This document shows, in pieces, positions 12,819-23,308 of a DNA stretch of 64,000 bases (positions are counted from its first letter, which is position 1; every line of letters starts with the position of its first letter). A program made the position numbers and the translations under genes. Location of the stretch: contig JACGZH010000004.1 of assembly GCA_014706385.1 (NCBI GenBank), forward strand, positions 992,001 through 1,056,000, given 5' to 3'. The notes beneath the pieces were generated by a model. It searched no databases and was not told the DNA's origin. It saw nothing but the letters and a program-made list of their open reading frames with translations. This DNA comes from Phaffia rhodozyma. Lineage: Eukaryota; Basidiomycota; Tremellomycetes; Cystofilobasidiales; Mrakiaceae.

Positions 12819-13462
12819 TTAGAGAGGCTTGGCCGGGATCTGGGTGAGGAGGACTCCAAATCGCTTCTTGATCTGTTGCAGAAGCGTCAAACAAAGGCAA
12901 GTGAGATATCGAACCAAATAGAGAAAAACGCTCTTGAACCGAGCGGTATACCACCCGCAACGTCTCACTCCACGTCAAAACTCGAGAAAGAAAGGATGAG
13001 AGTAGACGAACGGTGACTCGGTGTCGGGAGAACTTGTCATCAGGAGAGAACCGAGCTGTCGAAGAGGAGGATAAATCCAAGCATACACGAGTGAGTTTTC
13101 AACCAGGATGCGTCCAGATAAATAGTATGATGTGAAGAGGGCCTGCTCAAAACAAACGTGATCACTTACCAGGGTGTGCCGACTTGGCGACTCGTCCGGT
13201 CTCGGTCACTTTCTGTATATTCGTGCACATTCGTAACAAAACACAAAGGGGAAGATGAACAAGGGTCCCCAGAAGGGAACGTTTGGATTGACCTAGGAGA
13301 TAGGAAGAACCTTCAAAGTGTAGACTCTAAGGTCGGAAGGACGGATTGACGATTAGTTTTAGAACCTCATCATTTGTTTCTCGGGTGAAAATAAGCAAGT
13401 GAAAAAATTCTTTCAAACACTCACCGCTTGCCATCCGGACCAAGGGTGTACATAAGATGCAT
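12819..13462 (-). CDS. NOP10: H/ACA snoRNP subunit Nop10, five small exons
   Basis: Core protein of H/ACA ribonucleoproteins. It binds the pseudouridine synthase Cbf5/dyskerin and is needed for rRNA pseudouridylation. Joining five exons gives one frame of 65 codons including the stop: 13462-13425 (38 nt, MHLMYTLGPDGK), 13326-13311 (16 nt, VYTLK), 13212-13170 (43 nt, KVTETGRVAKSAHP), 13055-13012 (44 nt, ARFSPDDKFSRHRVT) and 12872-12819 (54 nt, IKKRFGVLLTQIPAKPL then TAA). The SAHPARFSPDDK block and the RHRVTxKKRF block are Nop10 signatures. The predicted length, 64 residues, equals the usual eukaryotic size. Every junction keeps phase and has GT-AG ends. Exon 1 uses CG|GTGAGT and exon 3 uses CTG|GTAAGT. 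No single exon is long enough to be noticed by ORF length. Confidence 0.95.
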
Positions 13463-14096
13463 GGCGAAAGAAGGGTTTGAAGAAACAAGAGTAGTCGAGG
13501 GAGAGAAGGGCGATAGTTATCAAGTAGAGGGTCGTTAGAAGGTGAAAGCGAAAAGCGAACGGTGCGAGAAATTTCATGACTTGTGCGGGCTTAGGCGAAA
13601 ATGCGCAGCACTGACTACTACATCAGGCGTCCATACACGTACGTATCCTTGCTACAAACATTGGACGAAAGCGACCATGCTATATCGTAGAGAGTTGATG
13701 ACACCACGGTGGCTCCAAAAAGATGGGGACAAAAGCGAGCTTATGGAAAGATCCAAGAGAAGGAGAAGGACACTCGATCTGAGAAGTGATTATCTGCAGA
13801 GTGATGCCCGAGAAAGACCACAGTTGCGTGCGCACCAGAAAGGAAGAAAAGGGAGCAAAAACAAAAGAGGGGTGTGTGTATATATCTGTAACGGGTATCG
13901 AAGAAAATGTTTGGGGGTAACAACGTAGAGCAAAGTATTCGTAGAATGGTGTGGGCAGATTGTAGTAGAGAGGCATCAAAGGACAAACGAAAGGACCATG
14001 CAAACATATATAAAGAAAGAAAGAGAAACAAATGGAGGGGAAACAAATCCAAACGATATAGGAGAGAAGGCAGAAATACAAACAAATACCCATCGT
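13463..14096. other. Intergenic, kinesin 3' flank and NOP10 promoter
   Basis: 634 bp. The minus strand is pyrimidine-rich and so is open in two frames (about 13680-14100), but the predicted peptides are biased towards Phe, Leu, Ser, Tyr and Cys and match nothing I know. I treat this as the kinesin 3' UTR plus the NOP10 upstream region. Confidence 0.5.
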
Positions 14097-17000
14097 TCAT
14101 CTCCAAGTTCCAGCAGAAGTTGTTCTACCTCTTAAGCTGCTCGCCAGATCAAAAGTTCCTATCGACGATGCTGACGACGCCGCTGCCGCCGCCGTTTTTG
14201 ACGCTGTTGGCATTGCATAGCTCGGTATCGGACCCGCTGTAAGCGCCAACGATGCTCTAGGTCTTGCATATGACGTTGCTGTCGTCGACAGCGACATTCT
14301 GGTCGGTCTTCTTGCTGAACTTGAAGGTAAGCTTCCCAATGCGCCTAGCTTTCTTGGCGAGTTCCGTCCACCGCCGATGGCAATACCATTAGCACTCGTC
14401 ATCTCGGTCTGAAGCATCCGACGAGCTCCGCCATCGAGAGCACTCCTTGAGGTTCCTGTTCCTGAAGATGGAGTGATGAAGTCCTCAATAGATGGAGAAC
14501 CTGTTAGGCTTGATCGACCAGACCGGCTCTTCTTCTCATGTCTGACTGGACCGATCTGGCCGGAAATCCGACGCGACTTGGGCGAGGAGGTTGAGAGTGA
14601 CATCCGATGGCCTGCTGGCCGACCAGGGGATTTCATTCGCCTGATCAAGTTTGACGAGGAGGATGCCTTGGAATGATCGTGTGAAGGTCCACTGCGACTT
14701 GCAGCTGCTGCTAAGGTGACATTAATCCGGTCGGTTACCGACGCGCCGCCTTCGCTTAGAATCTGACGACCCTCATTGGGCGTTGGCGCGCGCATGGGAG
14801 ACAAGGCAATTTCGTTTTCTTCGGAAAGAGATTTCATGTTAGGCGATCGCGAGGACTTATGAAGGTGATTCGTCCATGGGGCTAGTTTTGGCAATGCAGG
14901 TGCTTTATAGGATGACGAGGATGTTGAGGAAGTGGAGCAACTTGTGGTAGAAGGAGCCGTTGATGGCAGTAGTGGATGAGAAGAACAAGATTGGGCAGGT
15001 CGGACAGGAGGGCCTAAGGACGAGCTTGGGGGTTGTCCGTCCGGCTTGTCATCTTCCCATTCTGCGTCCTCTGAGGTCGTGTCTTCGGTGAAACTTATCC
15101 TCGTCGCGTCATCGATCGCTCCCTCTCCGGCTTCGTCCCTCCATCTGAACGCTTTTTTCGCCGATTCTTTTATTGACGGCTCCCTAGCAACGATCCCGTT
15201 AGCGGCCGACCTTGCCGAGCGAAGTGGGGACATTGGCACTAACGGCCTTGATGTCTTGAGAAGGCCCTTCCGGGGGGAGGACAACACCGGTCTCGAGGAT
15301 AGAGAAGCCCGACCACCCATGAGGGAATGCCGAGCTCGAAGAGGTTTTGCTGGCGAGGAAGGTAGGCTGGGTTTGGAATACGAAAGAGATTGACGGCGGA
15401 TGGCAGTTGAAGCCAGCGGAGCGTTTGACAATCGACGCGCAGTGGTAGCTTGTTTTGTTGCTGGGAACGAACTTGGATTTGGGGGGTTGGATAAATTGGA
15501 AGAGGGTAGAGTGAATGATGAAATCGTAGGCGGAGGTGCTTTCCAACCGTTCGTGAAGGAAGAGATTGACGATGATAAGGTCGTAATTGAAGAGGAGGCC
15601 ATTGATGTTGCCGAAACAGACTGAACCTGGGCAGCATCGGACGCGATCGATCTCAACAGAGACTCCCAGATGGTCGTGTTGAGCTGGGCAGCATCCCCTA
15701 GGGTTCTTGCAGCCTCGGCGACCTCAGCAACCTCTGGATCTCCGTCTCCTTCCCAAGCGATTCCAGCCTTGTCGAGCTTTGCCTTTGCATCAACCATAGC
15801 TGTTAACGACCTAGCAAACGCCCCTGCAAACGACGCGACCCGATCGGCCTGGTTTTGAAGAATTTCAATCAGCTTACCCTCCCGCGCGCGCATTTTGGCG
15901 ACCTCCATCTCTGAGTTGCATACCGAGGCGGCTCCTCTGACGGTTTCCACACTCAGGTCATCTAGCTTGTCCAACCGTCGCTCGGAGACCGCTCGGACGA
16001 CACCTTCAAACATGGATGCGGATTTAGAAGCCGACTGAAGCCGTTGCTGGACTGAGGCCGACCGAAGAACATCCTCATCTGGACGGGACAACCGCTGAAG
16101 GAATTCGCGCTCAGCAAGCATGACCGGGTTAAGCGTGCCGGGCGTGCGGTCGATATCAGCCAGCCTAGATCGGATGGGTCGTAGCTTTGCTTCGGTGGCG
16201 AAGATGACGGCCTCGCATGCCGCGCCATCAACGATGTGGTCTTTTGTCTGTGCGGCTTTTGTCTTGACGTCCGACCGGGCTTTGTCGACCTCGACTTTAA
16301 TATCTGCTCGCTTCCGTTTCTCCATCGTGCTCTCGTCTGAAGCCTTGTCTTCCAGCTTTTTCTGCAGTGTAGAAACCGTGTGGGAGAGCTCGGCGATCCG
16401 TTGGACGTACTGCTTGACGTGAGTGTTGACATTATAGAGATTCCGGCTGACGTCCGTCTTTATCTGCTTGGCTCGATTAGCATACTTGAGGGTGTTTTGT
16501 GTGTCATCAAAGTGAACTGAGGAGGGCGAGACGCAAACGATCATGCACGTCTTGCAGTTTCCACCGAGAGAAAACTCGAGCAGTCGGGTGAGTTTTGAAT
16601 CCCGGTACGGAATATGTCGGTTTCCTCGCTGACAGAGCGCGTTGATACAGTTCCCAAGAGCGAGAAGGGACTTGTTGATGGACGAGCCTTCCTTCATCCG
16701 GGCACCTAGGTTGGAGGTTGCGGCAGCGCGCTCACTTCCGGCAAGATCGATGATGGATAACGTGGCGATGGTCATAGCGCTCTCGATGCCGGCCTCTCTC
16801 GGCTTGACGACGACGTTGATCTGGAGAACGGCATGTGAACGCGATGATGTCTTGTTCGCGTTTGTCATCTCTGTCCGTCGACGTTTGTTTCCAAGTTCGA
16901 TAGCCTCGTGGATATCTTCCGGGTTGGACGGTCTTATCTCAGTCAGGCCGGGTACGCTGATCCTAGACTTTTCATCCTTGCGGAGGGCGAGTCCGTTCCG

Positions 17001-18156
17001 GGGCGGTTCCGCGTCGGTAAGAAGGTCACGAATGGTCTCGTTGTATATCTCAAGGTATGAAAACGAAACCTGAGCCTCAATCTTATCAGATTTATCGTCA
17101 ATCAGCTGAAACAGATGATCCATCGTGAGTTGTATGACCCCCTTGTCGCGAAGAACCTTCCGAACTCTCGACCGACCGTCCAAGGGATCTATCCAAGAGT
17201 CTTCATCATACTGGCCGTTGATGGTGTGTGTCTTACCACAACCTGTCGCCTAGAGAAGATGAGTAGAGAAATCGTGAGAAAACAGCTAAAATGCCCGAAG
17301 ATGCGCAGAACACTATCGACGAGCCGGTCTTGAGAGAAACACTCACTCCATACGCGAAAACTGTCGCATTGAACCCGTCAAGAAGGCCGGGAAGAAGCGG
17401 AAGGGCTGTGTTCTCGAAGACTTGCTCCTGAGTGGCTGTTCTGTCAAAGACACGGTCGAAGCAATACCTGTTTTTGGTGAGTAGATGGAAAGTATAGTCA
17501 AGTGAGCAAGTTTCTTATTGACGATCAAGAACATAGGCAGGATCAACAGAAACGATCTATCTACCGAGCATCTTTGTACCGACGACCTCCAGAGGCACCG
17601 AGGCCCGAACCGAATCGAGCAATGGGATTGGTATCTGGAGCGTCAAATACGAGTGTCCGATGGTCGAGCACATCTGAGGGAGTACAATAGTAAAGGTGCT
17701 CAAGTTAACATTTGGGTGCCTCTCTTAATACAAGACATGATATCCGTTCGATCGACTAGGAAGATATAGGATACGACAAACGGAACGTACTGATAACCTC
17801 GCCAAAGCCTCTGCCACCGTGACCAAAGCCAATGGAGACTTCTTTCCTAGGTGTTCCTTTTCCGGCTAGGAACCCATCACCCAAGAAGGTAGTTGGCTGG
17901 CTGGACGGGATACGGGCCTGCTCGGCTTCGCTCAACGGTCGTACCCGGACTAAGAATCACAAAAGAAACAGAACGAAAGAGTCAGTCACAGGTCTGAGGG
18001 TATACTACGGATGAGACTGTGCTGTGAGATGAAGAGAAGGATCAGAGCGATCCTCCTCTTCAGATGGAAAGTGGGTGGTGATGACGATGATGACGAAGAA
18101 ACCGCGGTCAATGCACGCAGAAACGTACCGGCGACCTTGATCGAATTTTCCGACAT
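14097..18156 (-). CDS. KIP3: Kinesin-8 family motor (Kip3-like)
   Basis: Microtubule plus-end motor. Kinesin-8 proteins walk to plus ends, promote depolymerisation and control spindle length. Exon 1 (18156-18129) and exon 2 (from 17949) join to read MSENSIKVAVRVRPLSEAEQ, a typical motor N-terminus. Next come RYCFDRVFDRTATQEQVFEN (about 17465), GFNATVFAYG, the P-loop ATGCGKTHT (about 17240), switch I NANKTSSRSHAV (about 16850) and switch II IIDLAGSERA (about 16740). Then NKSLLALGNCINAL and YRDSKLTRLLEFSLGGN follow, and the neck RAKQIKTDVSRNLYNVNTHV is kinesin-8-like. A coiled-coil stalk (about 16410-15700) is followed by a long Ser/Pro/Arg-rich disordered tail, probably microtubule-binding. 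The last exon alone is about 1,000 codons. An extra stretch of about 20 residues lies right after the P-loop. The stop is TGA 14097-14099. Confidence 0.9.
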
Positions 18157-18704
18157 GAGACCCTTGACTTAAGGCCGAGAGGGAGATGTCGACAGGTGAA
18201 TGTAAGTATGTCTGTGTGTATCTTTGAGCGTTGATCAAAGGAGAGACGAAGAAGGAAGAGCGTGAGGTTGATAGTTGAAAGAGTGGAACAAAAAAATCAA
18301 GAAAAGAAAAACAGGCGCGTCCAACAACATCTTTGTTGGATGGTCGATGGTGAAGACGACGAGGATGATGGTGAGGATGATAGTTCTCTTTCACAGACTC
18401 TTGCAGCATGGTGTTCTCATCCAAGGACTCTTAGATATCCCCGTCGTGTTTGCCTTCCCTTTCGTGTATGCATGTGTTGCTGGTTGTGAGAACGCTCATA
18501 GAATAAATGTATTCTCACAACTCTCCTCATTGCCATCGACGATGGCGACCCTGTTCATCCCGTTCAGGGTGTCTCTATCCCTCAGCTGATAGACGAGGAG
18601 AGCCCTATCAGTCCGTACTGCTGTATATAATTTGTGTGCTTTGTCCAGTTTCCATAATTCTTGTCCGACAGTACACGAGAAGCAGCGAGACAACACTTCA
18701 TCTC
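18157..18704. other. Intergenic, kinesin promoter and 3' flank of small gene
   Basis: 548 bp between two genes on the minus strand. Purine-rich plus-strand stretches (GACGACGAGGATGATGGTGAGG around 18355) lie here. No coding frame is supported. Confidence 0.45.
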
Positions 18705-19055
18705 CTAACCACCCAATGTATTACCCCGGCCGGTAAATGCTTGAAAGGATGATCTAACATCACCCTTTCCTCCCGTATTTCTCCCATCCTTCACATTATC
18801 TTGATTGGATCTAGCTCCAGCACGTTCTCCAAGGTATCCCTCTTGAATGAGAGCTTGTCGAAGATCATCCCGATCAGCGTAGACTCTTCGGGCGATGACC
18901 CACTGGATCCAGCTCGATGGGGTCTCGGCGAGTGTTTGGCCGGCGTGTTGCCCAAAATTGACGATGTACGGAGACGATGAGTTTGTCGATAGTACTGTTC
19001 GAGTGGATGATGGCGTTTGGGTTTGAGTACGAGTATGAGCAATTATCCGAGACAT
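18705..19055 (-). CDS. Small protein with DUF3820-like FGxHxGxTL domain
   Basis: Single exon of 116 codons (ATG 19055, TAG 18705-18707). The centre reads VNFGQHAGQTLAETPSSWIQ, then WVIARRVYADRDDLRQAL. This resembles the short DUF3820 / exonuclease-X C-terminal-like module (FGKHxGKTxxEVPxxYLxWL) found in bacterial and fungal proteins. The module is thought to bind nucleic acid or partner proteins; its function is not settled. Around it are Thr/Gln/Ser-rich and Gly/Asn-rich low-complexity ends (TQTQTPSSTRT; GRGNTLGG). The gene lies 150 bp upstream of ATG9 in the opposite direction. It is intronless, unlike almost all its neighbours. Frame, start and domain together make a real gene likely, but expression is not shown by the sequence. 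Confidence 0.6.
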   Translation of the reverse strand: MSRIIAHTRTQTQTPSSTRTVLSTNSSSPYIVNFGQHAGQTLAETPSSWIQWVIARRVYADRDDLRQALIQEGYLGERAGARSNQDNVKDGRNTGGKGDVRSSFQAFTGRGNTLGG

Positions 19056-19205
19056 CTCTAGATTGTTGGCGTCGTCGGTTTCGCCGTCGATGTTGTTGCT
19101 TGTCGGATGTTGGCGAAGGAAACGAAAGTCGCCTGTTCAACAACCATCACTCATTCACCATCACCATCACCATCGATACAATCACTCACCCACTCCCACC
19201 AGGTC
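19056..19205. promoter_or_regulatory. Short divergent promoter, DUF3820-like gene / ATG9
   Basis: 150 bp between start codons, with a CATCAC/CACCAT repeat tract (about 19150-19178) just upstream of ATG9. The ATG9 frame remains open upstream to 19107, but I see no in-frame ATG in that stretch before 19206. Confidence 0.4.
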
Positions 19206-22200
19206 ATGTCTGGACCGCACGAGAAATTACTTCGCCATGAACCCTCCTCGCCGTCGTCTCCATTCATAGAAGAATCTGTACAAGAAGACACATCGTTCGA
19301 CCAAGAACCGGATAGTGCCGTCCCTCAGAGCTTCCTAATTGAGCAACCGAGCAGACCAGTAAATCGTCAGCCTGCTCCTGCTTCTACTCTCCTACCTCCT
19401 GGTCCTCCTTTTGGTGGTGTTGAGACTGTAAAAGCGGAAAGCATCACCCCTCTCACTTTCACAAACGCTCCCTCTATCCCTCGAGTGAAGCCGGTGGAGG
19501 CCGTTCTGCCCTTCCCGGTTACTACGCCCTTGACCCATCATCATGCTCACAGCCGGCCTCGTCCGGGCTCCCCATCCTCGACTACATCCTCATCCTCTTC
19601 GACTATCTCTGCCTCGACTTCATCCGCCTCATCGTCTCCTCGCTCATCGTTTTCCCGCTCTCCTTCATCTTCGACCAGGCTTAGACGGATACATCAATCG
19701 TCTTCTCATGGTCACTCAGATAACCATCAAAGGAACGCTTCGCTTCTCAGTCCGAAGCTCGATGCGTACGAGAAAGCGTTGTGGGACTGGGTCAATGTCG
19801 ACGATCTTGATCTGTTCCTTCAAGATGTATGTCTTTTGTTCTCACACTTTTAAGACGAGATGGTTTCTCACCAAACATTCTCTTTGCTTTGTACAAATCA
19901 ACTCTTCAAGGTGTATGAGTACTATAAAGGCAACGGAATATTCTGTATCGTTCTCTCCAGAGCCCTGAACTTGATGTAAGCAAAACTGAATCAAGCTCAA
20001 GGCAAACAATACACGATAAGCTCATCCGTCCAGTCATCTTGCTTCAACTCAACATGATGATCTATAGTACTGTTGGCTTTGTTGTTGGCTTCTCTACTTT
20101 CCTTTTGCGCTGCGTAGATTTCTCTCTATTGCGCGCTAGAGAAGGTGAGGTGACGTCTTTAGAACAAGTTATCGTTCCACAGTGTATTGCGAGGTATGCC
20201 TAGGTTTATCACTTTCATCAATTCTCTCATTGGATCCTCATCTCATTCTGTCCATTCATCCTTTGAACCACGCGTTTACCTATCAGATCATCTGGAATCA
20301 CCCTGCTTGGTTTCGTTCTGTTCGGTGCATTTTACATCTGGCAGATTGTCATGTTTGCATTGTCAATCAAGAATTTACGTGTTCTATCCAGATTCTACTC
20401 TCATCTCCTCAAAATACCCGACGTGCGTTTTTCTTTAGACTATGAAATGGTCACTAGAGTTTATAAGCTAATCCTCCCTCTTCTTTGATCAAATCCGACT
20501 CAAGACCGACATCCAAACGGTCTCCTGGGCAGAGGTTGTCACCCGAATCGGTCAGATTCGAGAATCCAACCCCATCACCTCCCTATCGTCCAGTGTCCGT
20601 CGGACAACAACTGGAATGTCCTCAGATTCGTCTCCTCTCAAACTAGACGCTCATGAGTAAGATCTCCTTTAGTGTGGTTCTTTACATTCTTTTTCAAAAA
20701 TTTAATCAAGTCTGACGACTCAAAATACCTATGTTCGACGCCGTCGTTCAGCATTGCAAACAGAATCCTTCGACAAGAAAATTATCTTGTTGCTCTATTC
20801 AACAAGGACCTGCTCGATTTGTCTGTACCTGGAGTACCGAGTATCTTCGGCGGGAACAAGCAGGTTCTCACGAGAGCGCTAGTGTGGAACTTGCGATTCT
20901 GTCTGCTCGGCTACTTATGCAGCCCAAGGAACGAAGGAGGCGGCGTAAGAAAGGTGTTCCTCAAGGAACGTAATAAAACAGCGCTTGTAGAAGGGCGAGT
21001 CCTTTCGAACTTGCATTCACACCTTCTCATCTTATGGCTTACCGAAGGCTGTCAATTCACCCGCTCAGGTTGCGACAGAGATTCATCTTCATGGGCATCA
21101 TCAACGCTCTTTTCGCTCCCTTCATTGTGCTCTACTTACTGTTCTATTCGTTCTTCCGGTACTTTGAGGTCTGTTTCTATTCAAATCATACAGACTAGCT
21201 CTATTTGTTGCTGACATCTTGCATCCTTTCGTCACGTCTTGGTCAATCAAGGAATACCACAAGAACCCATCTTCAGCTGGCGGCCGGACATACACACCTC
21301 TAGCTCAATGGAAGTTCAGAGAGTACAACGAACTCCCCCACTTGTTCGAGAGGCGACTTAATGCAAGTCATCCGATCGCTAAAAAGTATATCGATCAATT
21401 TCCCAAGGAAAAAACCACGATAGTCATGAGGTATACTCTGTTCCTCTTCTTTGTCATGTTTCCTTCGACTGAAGTTTATCGAATTTAAACATTCTAAATC
21501 TCGCGTCCGTCGTTATCACTCCGTCAGATTCCTGTCGTTTATAGCGGGTGCTTTTGCGAGTGTTCTAGTCCTCGCCTCAATTTTGGATCCCGATTTGGTG
21601 CTTCATTTCGAAATCACCCCACATCGGACCGTTTTATTCTACATTACCGTATTTGGATCGATACTAGCAATCACTAGAGGAATGATTCCAGAAGAGGGTC
21701 ATGTAGCCGAGCCGGAGGTTCTTTTGGATGGTATCGTACATTACACGCACTACCTTCCAGACGAGTGGAAAGGAAAGCTTCACTCTCGACAGGTACGCCT
21801 AGTCCTTCAGTTCAACGATACTTGGTCTTGTCTTCACTAAGTTGTGCCAATCGATCGGATCTGCTTCTCATCCTACGAACCTTTGTTTGAATCGACATGC
21901 CAGGTTCTGGAGGAATTCACTCAGTTGTTCGATATGAAGATTGCTGTCTTTGCCAGAGAACTTCTCTCGGTCCTCCTTACCCCTTTAATCCTCTGGGTAT
22001 CATTGCCTAACTGTGCACCAGCGATTATCGACTTCTTCAGAGAGTTTACCGTACAGGTCGATGGTGTCGGCTACGTCTGCAGTTTCGCCGTATTCGACTT
22101 CGAGCGGCACGGTAATGCGAAGGTATGTTTGAAATCTGATTTGAAAATCGATCTGTTCCCAAATAACCCTAACTGACTGCTTGGTTCTGTGAGCATGTGT

Positions 22201-22947
22201 AGTACGGCGCTCCAACAGACGCTCCGCATGCTCGGTTCCAATCTGAAGATGGCAAGATGGAGAAGAGTTTCCTCAACTTCAAAGTACACTTCCTCCTTAG
22301 TCCTTCTTCTTGTACACGGTCCAATGTCACTGACACTTTCGTCGCTCTACTCTTAGGCTTCTCATCCTACTTGGAACCCTACCGATCCAACCGCCTCCAT
22401 GTTCCTCTCCCGATTATCAACCATTGATCCCTTCCCCCGGCCTGATCGGTCTCCCCATCTAGTTCCCTCACTCCCCCCTTCCCCCTCACTCTCACCCTCA
22501 AGAGTTAACACGACGGTACTATCACCTCCTACAGCTCTTCATTTAGGACTCCCTTCGACCAAACACCCCTCCCTCTCAGTTCATTTTGGTCCGTCTTCTC
22601 ATCCGAATCGCCCGTCATCGTCATCAAGTGCTCTTCGGCCACCTCGATCATCAAACACACGAGACCGAAGCAGGACAAGTCGGATTGAAGAGCGTGAAGA
22701 AGATACAGACCACCTCGATATGGACTCTGAGGGTCCAGAAAGCATAGGTCTCAAAGGATGGGATGATGTGTCCAAAGATAGAACCAAGACTAGATTAGGA
22801 AGAACCGGGCGAAAGTATGGACAAGGACAAGATAATGAACGAGAGGGTGAACAGGAGGGCGACGAGGGCACCCATCCAAGGTTACCTGATGGCGACGTCT
22901 TGAGCTTATTGTCCAACATCTATGCAACCGCTCGATTGGGACGCTGA
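19206..22947 (+). CDS. ATG9: Autophagy membrane protein Atg9
   Basis: Multi-pass lipid scramblase carried on Golgi-derived vesicles that seed autophagosome membranes. A long Ser/Pro-rich N-terminal cytosolic region comes first, then [20 protein letters not shown] (about 19758) and [20 protein letters not shown] (about 19910), the start of the conserved Atg9 core. Further core blocks are [13 protein letters not shown] (about 20080), [20 protein letters not shown] (about 20766), [20 protein letters not shown] (about 21070), [20 protein letters not shown] (about 21300), [20 protein letters not shown] (about 21530) and [11 protein letters not shown] (about 21660). After it come [17 protein letters not shown] (about 22080-22210) and [15 protein letters not shown]. 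The C-terminus is Ser/Pro/Arg-rich and disordered. At least ten introns are present. The block order is complete, so the gene appears intact. Confidence 0.93.
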
Positions 22948-23308
22948 ACGCGAGCGCTCAAAAGGGTTTTTTTCTTCCACCCGGGCTTGTTCTTGGCTGA
23001 TGACGGCTCAACGTCTCTATTCAAAGTTGTATATGATCTTTCCTCACTTTACTCTACTTTCCTCAAATTCCGTGCCTCTTGATGTCCCCTTCCCCCTCCT
23101 TTTCATATATGTAAATCCTTGTGTCTTTTTTATGATTTGTTTGACGATATATCCTCTATGACGGTGTAATCATGGCAAGATGCTAGTAAAACAGGGAATA
23201 ATAAATATATAGATAGAACGATGCAGAAAAAAGAATAAAGATGTCGTCTGCATCACGACCCGGATCAAATCAGCCAGCTCCGGACTCTCAATACGATAGA
23301 CCAAGCCA
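22948..23308. other. Intergenic between convergent ATG9 and ALDH
   Basis: 361 bp between two converging stop codons. It is AT-rich near 23200 (AATAATAAATATATAG), which could serve polyadenylation of either transcript. No coding frame. Confidence 0.45.

Noticed and set aside
13680..14106. Two overlapping minus-strand ORFs of 121-137 codons
   Set aside because: Both are open because the strand lacks purines. They lie in the kinesin 3' flank, and neither has gene-like composition.
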